DNA from: an uncultured Phocaeicola sp.
Lineage (GTDB): Bacteria; Bacteroidota; Bacteroidia; Bacteroidales; Bacteroidaceae
NCBI GenBank assembly: GCA_947581855.1
Contig: CANPVZ010000016.1
Span: 1 to 64,000, forward strand
Direction: 5' to 3'
Length of the DNA: 64,000 nucleotides
The notes beneath the pieces were generated by a model, which worked only from the letters and a program-made list of their open reading frames with translations, was not told where the DNA came from and ran no database searches. The position numbers and the translations under genes were made by a program. This document shows positions 36,127 to 45,989 of this stretch, piece by piece. Position 1 is the stretch's first letter; each line of letters begins with the position of its first letter.

Positions 36127-37677
36127 ATGAAACACTTAGTCACATGTATTTTGTGGGGAATAACATTTGTCGTGGCATATGCTCAACCTAACGAGCGGAT
36201 TATCGGTAAAAAAGTGGATGGAGGCGATTTGACGGCTGTGTATTATAGTTTTCCACAGCGGTTGCAGTCTTTTTCTACTGATAAAAGTATGAGATACATT
36301 TGCCTGCATTTTCGAGATACGACTTCAAATGGAAAATCTCTTAAGAATAAAGGCGAAGTGGGTATTTATGATATAAAAAGGCGAGAGATAATGTGGAAAG
36401 AGCCTATCAATTATCTTTCCACTTTACCTGTATTTACTTCAGAAGGAGTCTTATTGCATGAAATGACAAAAACTTCTTTGCTTGATTTTCAGACAGGCAA
36501 TGAACGTTGGAAGTCTTCATTTTTTCATGTATATGTCAGTGATTCATTAAATGTGTTGTTAGGATATAAATATCCGGCCTCTGATATACTGAGGGCTATC
36601 CGTTTGAGTGATGGAACTGAATTGTGGAGGCGGAAACTATCTCATCGATATGGGTGGCAGCAACAGTATGATATTTATCCAGATAAACGGCTAATTGTAG
36701 CGGACGATATTCATGAACTAAACCTATTGACGGGTGAGATGTTTACTCATGAAGCCAAAACCGGAGTGGAAGATGTCAAGGGGATGTTGTTGAAAGGGGT
36801 TGGCGCTCTTGCTCTAGGCATTGCAACGGGGATGGTTTCCGGGGGATTGGGATATGTGACGTATGTTCCGACATACTCTAATGTCATTATCGGCATGGTT
36901 TCGAATGTTTTGCTGGAAGATTCTTGCTATTATGTAGCCGACAGACGCTGCATTACGTGTCTCGACAGGCAATTAGGTACTCGTTGGAGGACGGATTTGC
37001 CGGATAAAAGAAGCTCTTACTCGCGGTTATTTATGATGGGTGATAAACTTTATATGCTGAATTATGGCTATGCGTTGAAAGACGGCTCTAAAAAGGTGAA
37101 GAACGGCCGCCCCTTTATTGCCTGTTATGACAAACATTCCGGAGAAGAAATTTATTTCAATCAATTGACCACCCAAAAAGATATGATTGAAGATGCATAT
37201 ATTTCAGAAGATGAAGCTCTATATATGCTTTTTGATGATGGCTTGGCCTATCAATATTTAAACGATTCCATAGTGGACATTTCACTTTGGGATACGGAAA
37301 AATACGGAAGACTGCACGCTTTGGTGAAGAATGGTGTATATCGTTATAGACGTGATAAAGAAGATTTTATTCATCTGGAAAGTAGTGCAGACTATTGTAT
37401 GGTCAGCAATGATAAAATGGACATATTCGAAGTGGATAAGAAACTGAATGTGCGGACTCGATACGGAGCAGAATCAATATATGACACTTATTATGCGTTG
37501 GATGCGTATCGATTAATAGGAAATGGACAGGACTTTTGGTTAATACATGAGTTAGGAATGCCGGTTGCTCATTTGACAACCAATTTCCGGTATGGTTATG
37601 CCCAAGGGCGTAAGTTATGGTTGCTATCTAATGAAAATGAGATATTGGAGGTGGATTTAGATAAAGCTCTCGAGTAA
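36127..37677 (+). CDS. PQQ-like/WD-type beta-propeller protein, secreted
   Basis: A 516-residue protein with a signal peptide (GITFVVAYAQ). Repeating strands with WRxxL-type ends (EVGIYDIKRREIMWKEPINY, LDFQTGNERWKSS, IRLSDGTELWRRKLSH, LDRQLGTRWRTDLPD) fit a PQQ-binding-like beta-propeller. A glycine-rich hydrophobic insertion near residues 220-250 (LLKGVGALALGIATGMVSGG) interrupts the propeller and could be membrane-inserting. No quinone-binding site is recognisable, so the ligand is unknown. The gene stands alone. Confidence 0.65.
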   Translation: MKHLVTCILWGITFVVAYAQPNERIIGKKVDGGDLTAVYYSFPQRLQSFSTDKSMRYICLHFRDTTSNGKSLKNKGEVGIYDIKRREIMWKEPINYLSTLPVFTSEGVLLHEMTKTSLLDFQTGNERWKSSFFHVYVSDSLNVLLGYKYPASDILRAIRLSDGTELWRRKLSHRYGWQQQYDIYPDKRLIVADDIHELNLLTGEMFTHEAKTGVEDVKGMLLKGVGALALGIATGMVSGGLGYVTYVPTYSNVIIGMVSNVLLEDSCYYVADRRCITCLDRQLGTRWRTDLPDKRSSYSRLFMMGDKLYMLNYGYALKDGSKKVKNGRPFIACYDKHSGEEIYFNQLTTQKDMIEDAYISEDEALYMLFDDGLAYQYLNDSIVDISLWDTEKYGRLHALVKNGVYRYRRDKEDFIHLESSADYCMVSNDKMDIFEVDKKLNVRTRYGAESIYDTYYALDAYRLIGNGQDFWLIHELGMPVAHLTTNFRYGYAQGRKLWLLSNENEILEVDLDKALE

Positions 37678-37801
37678 AGCAGACTATACTATAACCTGTA
37701 TAGACGTAAAATGAAAGCAGCAGAATTAAGTTCGGAACCTATCACTTCGTTGAAACTTAATAAAAATGTCGTTTAGTATGTGTGATGAACGGCACTTTCT
37801 C

Positions 37802-37809
37802 TATATTTG
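37802..37809 (+). promoter_or_regulatory. -7 element upstream of the MmcQ/YjbR gene
   Basis: TATATTTG, a perfect TAnnTTTG, 67 bp before the ATG at 37876. Confidence 0.5.
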
Positions 37810-37875
37810 CAGATAGCACAAAAGGTCTTGGAAAAGAAAAACGTAAATACAGAACTTTTAATTTAGATTAGAGAA

Positions 37876-38250
37876 ATGAATATAGAGGAATTTAGAGCAT
37901 ATTGCCTTTCATTTAAAGGTGTACAGGATAAAATGCCATTTGAAAAGGCGGCTTCTGAATATGATAGAAACTTGCTTGTTTTTTATATCTTTGACAAATG
38001 GTTTTGTTTCGTGAATATAGATGTATTTGATTTTTGTAATATAAAATGCGATACGGAACAAAGCGAGGATTTACAAGATAAATACGAAGGAATAAAGCCG
38101 GGCTATCACATGAATAAGAAACATTGGATCAGTGTTTATTTTAATAAAGACGTTTCGGATAAGATGATTAAAGATCTGGTAAAGCAATCATATGAGATTG
38201 TTGTATCTTCCTTGCCCAAAAAGAAAAAAGAAGCCTTGCAATGTATGTAA
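37876..38250 (+). CDS. MmcQ/YjbR-family protein
   Basis: A 124-residue cytoplasmic protein. EEFRAYCLSFKGVQDKMPFE, then FYIFDKWFCFVNIDVFDFCN and GIKPGYHMNKKHWISVYF, match the MmcQ/YjbR family with its double-wing-like fold. The function is unknown; some members are described as DNA-binding. The stop codon overlaps the upstream-most possible start of the next gene, so the two genes are probably co-transcribed. Confidence 0.88.
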   Translation: MNIEEFRAYCLSFKGVQDKMPFEKAASEYDRNLLVFYIFDKWFCFVNIDVFDFCNIKCDTEQSEDLQDKYEGIKPGYHMNKKHWISVYFNKDVSDKMIKDLVKQSYEIVVSSLPKKKKEALQCM

Positions 38251-38735
38251 AACCCAATAAAATCAAAGATATGGTCACGAAAGAAAAACCTGTTTATGAA
38301 CAACTGTACACGAAAGAAGAACGCAAACTTGCGGAACACATTATCCAATTGGAAAAATCAGCACTTGACAAATGGTTCAGAGGCGACACATCCGGATATG
38401 AGCAGTTATGGTCTAGACGTAGCTTTACTTATTTTGACGCGGTAGTTACTGAACGCATAGACGACCATGCCACGATAGCCAAATTTTTAGAAACCATCGA
38501 AGGTAAACTTTACGCCGACAGTTACGACTTTCGAAGTCCCCGTGTGCAAATAGGGAAAGATATGGCAGTGCTTACCTATCAACTTTTTGCAAAGACTACA
38601 CTTATAGATATGGAGTATAATTGTATCGAGGTTTATCAAAAAGAAGAAGATGATAATTGGCATGTAATCCATTCTACATGGTCTTTTATCCAACCCATGG
38701 AAAAAAACTTCGGAAAGGCAAAAGACATTGTGTAG
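38241..38735 (+). CDS. NTF2-like (SnoaL/DUF4440-type) protein
   Basis: A 164-residue protein. ERKLAEHIIQLEKSALDKWF, then YEQLWSRRSFTYFDAVVTER and WHVIHSTWSFIQP, match the cone-shaped NTF2-like fold of small enzymes or binding proteins (DUF4440/SnoaL). ATG codons at 38241 and 38271 are both possible; the first overlaps the MmcQ stop. Ligand and activity are unknown. Confidence 0.75.
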   Translation: MYVKPNKIKDMVTKEKPVYEQLYTKEERKLAEHIIQLEKSALDKWFRGDTSGYEQLWSRRSFTYFDAVVTERIDDHATIAKFLETIEGKLYADSYDFRSPRVQIGKDMAVLTYQLFAKTTLIDMEYNCIEVYQKEEDDNWHVIHSTWSFIQPMEKNFGKAKDIV

Positions 38736-38790
38736 GAGTTTGTTTATCAAAGTCTTCAGCGGAGATTTGTTTTGTTCGCAATAAGTCGGG

Positions 38791-39462
38791 TTATTCTTTT
38801 GTAAAAGCTATTGCACGGTTCACGTATTCGATGAACGGCTGTGTGACGCGGAACATTTCCGTCACTTCTTCCAACAACCGGTCGGAGTACATAAACGTGC
38901 GTCCCGGTTGATATACCAGGCAATAGGTCTTCAGGCGAAGATATTCCGGATAGGGGGCATCGGCAGGGAATCCTGTAGGGTTACGTTTCAGCATATCGTT
39001 CGAATCGATTTGGAACGGTTGGGCTTGTTTCACGATACGGTCGAAGTCGCCTTCCCCATTGCAAATGTCTTCGCGGAGAATACGCATTACTTTGGGGTCA
39101 TAGCAATAATCGCCGGAGGCCAGCATATTGCCGTTTGGGAAACCGTCGTCGGTGGCTCCCACCTGGAAGTAATAGCCGGCATAGCCCGATTTCTTTCCGC
39201 CCGGATTTATATAGGCTCCCATGTGGCATTTATAAGGAGTTTTGTCCGAGGAGAAACGGGTGTCGCGGTAGATACGATAAATGCAGTCTTTAGCTGTCAA
39301 TCCGGTAATGCTCTTGTCGAAACCTGCAATTCCTTTAATCAGTTCTTCCGTAAAAGCATTGAAGCGGGCTTGTGCCTGCAAATATCTGTCCTTGTTCGCA
39401 TTGAACCATACACGGTTGTTGTTTTGTTGTAATTCCGCTAAAAAAGCTATGACTTCTTTCAT
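38791..39462 (-). CDS. DUF2461-family protein
   Basis: A 223-residue protein. VIAFLAELQQNNNRVWFNAN, then IYRDTRFSSDKTPYKCHMGA and GYYFQVGATDDGFPNGNMLA, are the typical DUF2461 (TIGR02453) motifs. The family is widespread and of unknown function. The length is normal. It is convergent with the NTF2-like gene, with a 55-bp gap. Confidence 0.9.
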   Translation of the reverse strand: MKEVIAFLAELQQNNNRVWFNANKDRYLQAQARFNAFTEELIKGIAGFDKSITGLTAKDCIYRIYRDTRFSSDKTPYKCHMGAYINPGGKKSGYAGYYFQVGATDDGFPNGNMLASGDYCYDPKVMRILREDICNGEGDFDRIVKQAQPFQIDSNDMLKRNPTGFPADAPYPEYLRLKTYCLVYQPGRTFMYSDRLLEEVTEMFRVTQPFIEYVNRAIAFTKE

Positions 39463-39618
39463 GGTGATGATTATTAGCTGTGATTCATTTTCTCTTCATC
39501 CAATCATTTCCCTGATTTTATGAAAATGTTTTTCTTTACTTCAGTATATTGACGCAATCGTTTACGGTCTGTCCGCATCGTATGGCACGGGGTGCGTGGT
39601 TTGAGGTGCGGAAAGGAA

Positions 39619-40392
39619 TTATCGGGTTATTTGAGTGCCTTGTTTCCCGTCGATGGCAGACGCAAGGGTGATGATTACTTTACCGACTCCGGCCTCCAGA
39701 GCCTCGAAAGAGTTCTCCAATTTCGGAATCATGCCTCCCTGAATGATACCCTCTTCTACATAACGGTCGAAATCAGCTCGGGTAAGTTGGGGTATCACAC
39801 TGTCATCATCGTTCTCATCTCGCAGCACTCCTTTTTTCTCGAAACAGAAGATAAGTGTTACATCGAATAACTGCGCCAAAGACTTGGCTGTCTCTCCCGC
39901 TATGGTATCGGCGTTGGTATTGAGAATATGACCGTTGCCATCATGGGTGAGGGGGGCCATTACCGGAACAAGACCTTTACGAATCAGGTCGCCGAGTTGT
40001 TCGGCATTCACCTTTTTCACATCACCCACAAAGCCGTAATCCACTTCTTTGACCGGTCGTTTTGCGGAGCGTATCACGTCCATGTCCGCACCTGTCAGTC
40101 CGATAGCGTTTACACCTTTGGCTTGCAGTCCGGCTACGATGTTTTTGTTTACCAGTCCTCCGTAAACCATTGTAACAACTTTCAGTGTTTCGGCATCGGT
40201 GATACGGCGTCCGTTCACCATTTTGCTTTCGATACCTAACATTGCGGCAAGTTTCGTAGCCGAACGGCCGCCACCGTGTACTAAAAGTTTATTTCCTTCA
40301 ATAGCGGCGAAGTCGATGAGAAGCCGGTTCAGCGTAGCCTCTTCTTCTACAATCTTTCCGCCTACTTTTATAATCGTAAGTTTTTCTTTCAT
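39619..40392 (-). CDS. argB: Acetylglutamate kinase
   Basis: Phosphorylates N-acetylglutamate in arginine biosynthesis (second step). The 257-residue product has the amino-acid kinase motifs: TIIKVGGKIVEEE at the N terminus, LLVHGGGRSATKLAAMLG (nucleotide-binding), VNGRRITDAETLKVV, AIGLTGADMDVI and LNTNADTIAGETAKSL (substrate and ATP sites), and the C-terminal GMIPKLENSFEALEAGVGKV. The length matches the short bacterial ArgB. It follows speA on the minus strand; the 290-bp gap has its own -7 element (40446-40453). The arginine-to-polyamine link with speA is notable. Confidence 0.96.
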   Translation of the reverse strand: MKEKLTIIKVGGKIVEEEATLNRLLIDFAAIEGNKLLVHGGGRSATKLAAMLGIESKMVNGRRITDAETLKVVTMVYGGLVNKNIVAGLQAKGVNAIGLTGADMDVIRSAKRPVKEVDYGFVGDVKKVNAEQLGDLIRKGLVPVMAPLTHDGNGHILNTNADTIAGETAKSLAQLFDVTLIFCFEKKGVLRDENDDDSVIPQLTRADFDRYVEEGIIQGGMIPKLENSFEALEAGVGKVIITLASAIDGKQGTQITR

Positions 40393-40445
40393 AGATTATT
40401 ATATTTTAGGTATCCACTTCTTCCGAAGACAGAGAAAGTGAAATA

Positions 40446-40453
40446 CAAATCTA
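40446..40453 (-). promoter_or_regulatory. -7 element of argB
   Basis: TAGATTTG on the minus strand, a perfect TAnnTTTG, 53 bp before the argB start codon. Confidence 0.5.
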
Positions 40454-40682
40454 AACGAATTATTTTTCCTGTACCCTCTAAGCCTGGGAACGATACTTTT
40501 TGTTTTCAGTGCATCGTTGGTCGTATTCTTTTCGGTTTCTTATTCTGAATAATCGAGTTTTACTACAATCACACGTATGTTCTGGTTTTCAAGTTCAGTC
40601 CTAATCTTAGCTCTATGGCAGTCGGCTTTCGCAAACTGATTTTAAGTTGCCGGCACCCGTATTTAAGATTTTGGGTTTCGGC

Positions 40683-42575
40683 TTATTCCAAGTAAGTGTA
40701 TCCGTAGAGTCCCGAACGGTAGTTAGAAAGGAATTCTTTTCCTTCTTCTACTGAAATCTTGCCCTCTTTTACTGACTTGGTTACCCAAGTCTCCAATGTG
40801 CGTACCAATTTTTTCGGACTGTATTGCACGTAATCGAGCACCTCGGCAACCGTTTCACCGTCAATCAGTTGGTCGATAGAATATCCTTTTTCATTGACGG
40901 AAATGTGAACGGCATTCGTGTCGCCGAAAAGGTTGTGCATATCGCCTAGTATTTCTTGATAAGCTCCTACAAGGAATACACCTATATAATAAGGCTCTTT
41001 CATTTTCAGTGAGTGTACGGGCAAGTAGTTGGATACGTTGCGGGTAGAAATGAAATTAGCAATCTTTCCGTCGGAGTCGCAGGTAATATCCTGCAAGGTT
41101 GCCGAGCGGTCGGGTTTCTCGTCCAGACGCTGTATCGGCATGATGGGGAATATCTGGTCGATAGCCCATGAGTCCGGTAATGACTGGAATAGTGAAAAGT
41201 TACAGAAGTACTTGTCGGCAAGTAGTTTGCTCAGCTTACGGAATTCGTCCGGTGCATGCTTCAAACCGGAAGCAATCTGATTGATTTCGCGAGTGACCGA
41301 CCAATACAGTTTTTCTATTTGTGCTCGTGTCTTCAGATCGACAATGCCATGACTGAACAAGTCAAGTGCCTCTTCGCGTATTTGCTGCGCATCGTGCCAA
41401 GCTTCCAACATGCGGTTTTGGTTCAGGTTATCCCATATTTCGTAAAGTTCTTGTACCAGTTCGTGGTCTTCCGGGCTAACCTCCCATTCGTCATCCATCT
41501 CCGGCAGACTAGCCGTTTCCAATACTTCGAACACCAGCACCGAATGGTGTGCCGTCAATGAACGGCCGCTTTCCGTAATTATGTTAGGGTGGGGAATGTC
41601 GTTCTTATCCGCAGCATCGACAAAAGTGGAGATAGAGTCGTTTACATATTCCTGGATGGAGTAATTTACGCTACTTTCGCTACTGGAGGAACGTGTACCG
41701 TCATAGTCAACGCCCAATCCGCCTCCAATGTCTACAAAACTCACGTTGAAGCCCATGGAATGCAACTGCACATAAAACTGCGAAGCCTCGCGCAAGGCGG
41801 TCTTGATGCGGCGTATCTTAGTGATTTGGCTGCCGATATGAAAATGAATGAGTTTCAGGCAATTTTTCATATCTTTCTTTTCCAAAAAGTCGAGTGCTTC
41901 CAACAGTTCGCTGGAAGTTAGTCCGAATTTACTGGCATCGCCGCCGCTCTCTTCCCATTTGCCGCTGCCGGATGAGGCTAGCTTGATGCGGATGCCTATG
42001 TTAGGATTTACGTTTAACTGCTTGGCCATGCGGGCAATCAGTTTCAGTTCGTTCATTTTTTCTACTACGAGAAAGATGCGTTTGCCCATCTTTTGCGCCA
42101 GCAATGCCAATTCTATGTAACTTTCGTCTTTGTAACCGTTACAGATGATGAGCGAGTCATTGTCCGTATTCATGGCAATCACTGCATGCAGTTCCGGTTT
42201 GGAACCGGCTTCCAGTCCCAGATTGAATTTCTTTCCGTGGCTGATGATTTCTTCTACTACCGGACGCATTTGATTGACTTTGATGGGATAGATGATGAAG
42301 TTCTCGGCTTTGTATCCATACTCTTCCGCAGCTTGTTCGAAACATTTCGCCGTTTTCTCAATACGGTTGTCCAGAATGTCGGGAAAGCGAACAAGCACGG
42401 GGGCTGACATATCGCGTATCTGGAGCTCGTCCATCAGTTCTTTCAGATCGACTTCCACGCCGTCTTTACGAGGAGTTACCACAACGTGTCCCTTTTCGTT
42501 GATTCCAAAATAAGAAGTACCCCAACCGGTAATGTTGTAGAGTTCTTCGGAATCCTCAATGCGCCATTTTCTCAT
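40683..42575 (-). CDS. speA: Biosynthetic arginine decarboxylase
   Basis: Decarboxylates arginine to agmatine, the first step of the polyamine route through agmatine, using PLP. The 630-residue product has IIYPIKVNQMRPVVEEIISH (PLP-binding Lys within PIKVNQ, about residue 100), HFHIGSQITKIRRI, VDIGGGLGVDYDGT and ITESGRSLTAHHSVL, and the C-terminal VGAYQEILGDMHNLFGDTNA. The domain order and length are those of SpeA. It is between aroK (27 bp upstream) and argB on the same strand. Confidence 0.97.
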   Translation of the reverse strand: MRKWRIEDSEELYNITGWGTSYFGINEKGHVVVTPRKDGVEVDLKELMDELQIRDMSAPVLVRFPDILDNRIEKTAKCFEQAAEEYGYKAENFIIYPIKVNQMRPVVEEIISHGKKFNLGLEAGSKPELHAVIAMNTDNDSLIICNGYKDESYIELALLAQKMGKRIFLVVEKMNELKLIARMAKQLNVNPNIGIRIKLASSGSGKWEESGGDASKFGLTSSELLEALDFLEKKDMKNCLKLIHFHIGSQITKIRRIKTALREASQFYVQLHSMGFNVSFVDIGGGLGVDYDGTRSSSSESSVNYSIQEYVNDSISTFVDAADKNDIPHPNIITESGRSLTAHHSVLVFEVLETASLPEMDDEWEVSPEDHELVQELYEIWDNLNQNRMLEAWHDAQQIREEALDLFSHGIVDLKTRAQIEKLYWSVTREINQIASGLKHAPDEFRKLSKLLADKYFCNFSLFQSLPDSWAIDQIFPIMPIQRLDEKPDRSATLQDITCDSDGKIANFISTRNVSNYLPVHSLKMKEPYYIGVFLVGAYQEILGDMHNLFGDTNAVHISVNEKGYSIDQLIDGETVAEVLDYVQYSPKKLVRTLETWVTKSVKEGKISVEEGKEFLSNYRSGLYGYTYLE

Positions 42576-42602
42576 TTCTCAATAGGTTTCAGAGTTTATT
42601 CT

Positions 42603-43130
42603 TTATAGATTTAATAGTTTGCGTAATCGGCTGATTGATTCTTCTATTTGTTGGTGGTTCTCCAACAAGCTTGTGTCGAGTATATATTTTGCCCGGGAAT
42701 AGAACGGTTCGCGCACCTCAAGCGAACGGACAATGAATTCCATCATCTCTTTGTCGGTTTTATCAGCCAGTAAAGGGCGTTTGTATCTTCCCGGTTGCAG
42801 GTGGCGGAACAGAACTTCCGGCGATGCTTTCAGATATACGGTCATAGCTTGTCGGTTCATGTATTCCATGTTGTCGAAAAAGCATGGCGTACCCCCTCCT
42901 GCTGAAATCACTACATTCTCGAACTCTGCAACCTCGTGGAGCATTTCTTTTTCCAGTTTCCGAAATCCCTCTTCTCCCCGTTCGGCAAACAGTTGGGATA
43001 CGGTTTGACAGAAACGGTTCTCGATGAACCAGTCGAGATCGAAGAAGGCTAGTCCCAGTTCTTGAGAAAGTGCTTTGCCCAAAGTCGTTTTTCCGGCACC
43101 CATATAACCGATAAGTATGATGCGGATCAT
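42603..43130 (-). CDS. aroK: Shikimate kinase
   Basis: Phosphorylates shikimate in chorismate biosynthesis. The 175-residue product has the P-loop IGYMGAGKTTLGKAL, the shikimate-binding FFDLDWFIENRF and EEGFRKLEKEML segments, VISAGGGTPCF, and the LID-type PGRYKRPLLAD. The length is typical. It starts 3 bp after the topA stop codon, so the two genes are very probably co-transcribed. Confidence 0.96.
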   Translation of the reverse strand: MIRIILIGYMGAGKTTLGKALSQELGLAFFDLDWFIENRFCQTVSQLFAERGEEGFRKLEKEMLHEVAEFENVVISAGGGTPCFFDNMEYMNRQAMTVYLKASPEVLFRHLQPGRYKRPLLADKTDKEMMEFIVRSLEVREPFYSRAKYILDTSLLENHQQIEESISRLRKLLNL

Positions 43131-43133
43131 GGC

Positions 43134-45488
43134 TTATGCTTTCTTTTTGGCGGTATAACGTCCGCGTTTGGGAGTGGAGGCACTGCCTTTTTCATCTTGT
43201 TTCCGGACAATCTCCATGCATTGGCTATAAGTCAGTTCAGCCGGTGCTGTAGTCAGTGTTTTAGGCAGTTTATAGTTTGTTCCCTTGTAACAGATGTATG
43301 GGCCGAAGCGTCCGTTGAGTACTTCCAAATCCGTATCTTCGAATCTTTTGATATGCTTTTCTTCTTCCGCTTTCCGTTTGGCTTCAATTAGTTCTACGGC
43401 TTCTTCCAGAGTAATCTCCATCGGGTCTATTCCTTTGGGCAGGGAGATATACTTATTGTTGTGGCGTACATACGGTCCGAAACGTCCGGTACCGATTGTA
43501 ACGGTTTTCTCTTCAAAATCGCCCAATGTACGAGGGAGTTTGAAAAGCTCCAATGCTTCTTCTAAAGTAATGGTTTCGATGGATTGGCCTTTTTTCATTT
43601 GTGCGAAGCGTGGCTTTTCTTCATCTTCGGCACTGCCGATTTGTACCACCGGACCAAAACGTCCGATTTTTACGGATATCGGTTTGCCGGACACTGGGTC
43701 GGTTCCCAGCATACGTTCACCCACTTTATGTTCCGTTTTTACAGCTAACGTTTTTTCTACCAAAGGTTCAAACTGGCTGTAGAAACCTTGCATGACTTTT
43801 GTCCATTCTTTTTCTCCCTCGGCTACCTCATCAAATTCTTTTTCTACATTTGCCGTGAAGTTGTAATCCATGATTTCCGGGAAATATTCGAGCAGAAAGT
43901 CGTTGACCACCGTACCGATATCGGTAGGAATTAATTTGCCTTTTTCGCTGCCTGTCAGTTCCGTTTTGATCACGTCGGTAATGGTTTCGTCTTCCAGCGA
44001 CATGATATTATATTTCCTTTCTACTCCCGGTTTATCGCCTTTCTCTACATATTCACGTTGCTGGATGGTAGAAATGGTAGGTGCGTAAGTAGATGGACGC
44101 CCAATGCCCAGTTCCTCGAGTTTCCGTACCAGACTGGCTTCCGTATAACGCGGTGGGTGTTGGGTAAAGCGTTCCGTAGCCACAATCTCTTTACGTTCCA
44201 GTGTCTGACCTTTCTTTAGCGGAGGTAACAGGCGGCTTTCATCTTCTTGTTCTGCATCATCGTCATAAGATTCTTTATACACGCGTAAGAATCCGTCGAA
44301 CTTAACTACCTCGCCTGTGGCAACAAACGTTTCGGTTATTCCGGAAACGGAAATCATGGCAGTGGTTTTCTCCAATTCGGCATCGGCCATTTGCGAAGCG
44401 AGGGTGCGTTTCCATATCAGGTCGTACAATCTCTTTTCCTGCTGGCTACCTTCGATGTTTTGCTTGTCCATATAAGTAGGACGTATGGCCTCGTGTGCTT
44501 CCTGAGCCCCTTTCGATTTGGTAGCGAACTGGCGTACTTTTACGTACTCTTCTCCCATGAGTGAGAGAACGGTTTCTTTGCTTGCATTGATTGCCAGAGA
44601 TGATAGGTTCACCGAATCGGTACGCATATAGGTAATGTTTCCCGATTCATATAGTTTTTGCGCTACCATCATAGTTTGTGCCACGGTGAATCCTAATTTG
44701 CGTGCTGCTTCTTGTTGTAGAGTCGAAGTGGTGAAAGGAGCTGACGGCGACTTTTTTACAGGTTTCGTGGCAATATCGGCAATATGGAAAGAAGCCGATT
44801 TGCATTTCTGCAAGAAAGTAAAAGCTTCTTTCTTTGTTTTAAAACGATTACTAAGTTCAGCTTTCAGTTCTACGTTCTTTCCGTCAGCATCGGGTACGAT
44901 GAATACGGCTGTCACCCGGAAAGAAGCCTCTGTTTTAAATGCTTGTATTTCTCGTTCGCGTTCTACAATCAGACGTACGGTAACCGATTGTACACGACCT
45001 GCCGAGAGGGCGGGCTTCACTTTCCGCCATAATACCGGCGATAGCTTGAAGCCTACAATACGGTCGAGTACGCGGCGTGCTTGCTGTGCATTAACCAAAT
45101 TGATGTTGATATCGCGTGGTGTTTCAATTGCTTTCAGAATAGCACTTTTGGTGATTTCGTGGAAAACAATGCGTTTAGTGTTTTCCGGTTTTAAGTTGAG
45201 CACTTCGAATAAATGCCATGAAATGGCCTCTCCCTCGCGGTCCTCATCGGATGCAAGCCATACCATTTCGGCTGATTTCGCTTCGGATTGCAGTTCGGAT
45301 ACCAATTTCTTCTTTTCTGCCGGAATTTCATAGTCCGGCTGGAAAGTATTGGTGTCTATACTAAATTCTTTCTTTTTTAAATCGCGGATATGTCCGTAGC
45401 TTGAAAGAACTTTGTAGTCTTTTCCCAGAAACTTTTCGATTGTTTTTGCCTTTGCAGGAGACTCAACGATAACAAGATTTTTTTGCAT
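43134..45488 (-). CDS. topA: DNA topoisomerase I (type IA)
   Basis: Relaxes negatively supercoiled DNA. Start taken at 45488 (MQKNLVIVESPAKAKTIEKF, 784 residues); a longer frame starts at 45521, but a perfect -7 element overlaps that ATG. The Toprim motif is WLASDEDREGEAISWHL. The active-site Tyr lies in NITYMRTDSVNLS. The C terminus has GRFGP repeats (GRFGPVVQIG, GRFGPYVRHNNKYI, GRFGPYICYKGTNY) of the topoisomerase C-terminal repeat type and a basic Lys-rich tail, without zinc-finger cysteines. It heads the topA-aroK-speA cluster. Confidence 0.97.
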   Translation of the reverse strand: MQKNLVIVESPAKAKTIEKFLGKDYKVLSSYGHIRDLKKKEFSIDTNTFQPDYEIPAEKKKLVSELQSEAKSAEMVWLASDEDREGEAISWHLFEVLNLKPENTKRIVFHEITKSAILKAIETPRDININLVNAQQARRVLDRIVGFKLSPVLWRKVKPALSAGRVQSVTVRLIVEREREIQAFKTEASFRVTAVFIVPDADGKNVELKAELSNRFKTKKEAFTFLQKCKSASFHIADIATKPVKKSPSAPFTTSTLQQEAARKLGFTVAQTMMVAQKLYESGNITYMRTDSVNLSSLAINASKETVLSLMGEEYVKVRQFATKSKGAQEAHEAIRPTYMDKQNIEGSQQEKRLYDLIWKRTLASQMADAELEKTTAMISVSGITETFVATGEVVKFDGFLRVYKESYDDDAEQEDESRLLPPLKKGQTLERKEIVATERFTQHPPRYTEASLVRKLEELGIGRPSTYAPTISTIQQREYVEKGDKPGVERKYNIMSLEDETITDVIKTELTGSEKGKLIPTDIGTVVNDFLLEYFPEIMDYNFTANVEKEFDEVAEGEKEWTKVMQGFYSQFEPLVEKTLAVKTEHKVGERMLGTDPVSGKPISVKIGRFGPVVQIGSAEDEEKPRFAQMKKGQSIETITLEEALELFKLPRTLGDFEEKTVTIGTGRFGPYVRHNNKYISLPKGIDPMEITLEEAVELIEAKRKAEEEKHIKRFEDTDLEVLNGRFGPYICYKGTNYKLPKTLTTAPAELTYSQCMEIVRKQDEKGSASTPKRGRYTAKKKA

Positions 45489-45518
45489 GCTTTTGTTATA
45501 ACCCATTAAAATTCGGCG

Positions 45519-45526
45519 CAAAAGTA
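45519..45526 (-). promoter_or_regulatory. -7 element of topA
   Basis: TACTTTTG on the minus strand, a perfect TAnnTTTG, about 30 bp before the ATG at 45488. It overlaps the alternative ATG at 45521, which argues against that longer start. Confidence 0.6.
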
Positions 45527-45811
45527 GAAAAAAAAGTAGATTATCTCTTATAATAAGGTATAAATCTACATTTTTTAGGGAAAAAGAGAGATTTTTCTTT
45601 CGTTGTCTATTTATATATGTATTTAATTCATGCTTTTTTTAATAATGAAACTCTCTATAATTTGTTTTATCATTAAGAATAATAAGAAAGTGTATTTATT
45701 GTCTCCGAGTTTAAAGAATACTCCAACAGATGATTGTAGGTTTTGGTCTGTACAGGCAACTTTTGGTGAACAAATGATATATTGTATTGATGCGCTTTGG
45801 TTATTGTAGAT
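45527..45811. other. Intergenic region, no supported gene
   Basis: AT-rich region upstream of topA. A 66-codon minus-strand frame (45623-45823) overlaps the terminator at 45812 and has no family features, so I do not call it a gene. Confidence 0.5.
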
Positions 45812-45861
45812 AAAAAGTGCCACTTTATCTTATGAAAATTAGGTGTAAAGTGGCACTTTTT
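45812..45861 (-). terminator. Strong bidirectional terminator
   Basis: AAAAAGTGCCACTTTA pairs with TAAAGTGGCACTTTTT, a 16-bp perfect stem with T-runs on both strands. It is 129 bp beyond the end of the outer-membrane protein gene at 45990, which it probably terminates. Confidence 0.85.
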
Positions 45862-45989
45862 CTATAGTTGCGCCCTGTCAGTTTTAAATTAGACGTTTTA
45901 ATCTAAACTTTCAGACTTTTTGGACAGCACCTTTATAAGACTTACCGGTGTTTGATAATGAGAAACTACCGTTTATCAATTTAGATCAG

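Noticed and set aside
38908..39432. Antisense frame of 174 codons inside the DUF2461 gene
   Set aside because: Shadow of a well-supported family gene on the other strand.
44635..45333. Antisense frame of 232 codons inside topA
   Set aside because: It lies on the opposite strand of a clear topoisomerase and has no signal or family feature; a shadow of topA.
45623..45823. Minus-strand frame of 66 codons upstream of topA
   Set aside because: Starts inside the strong terminator stem and has no domain.
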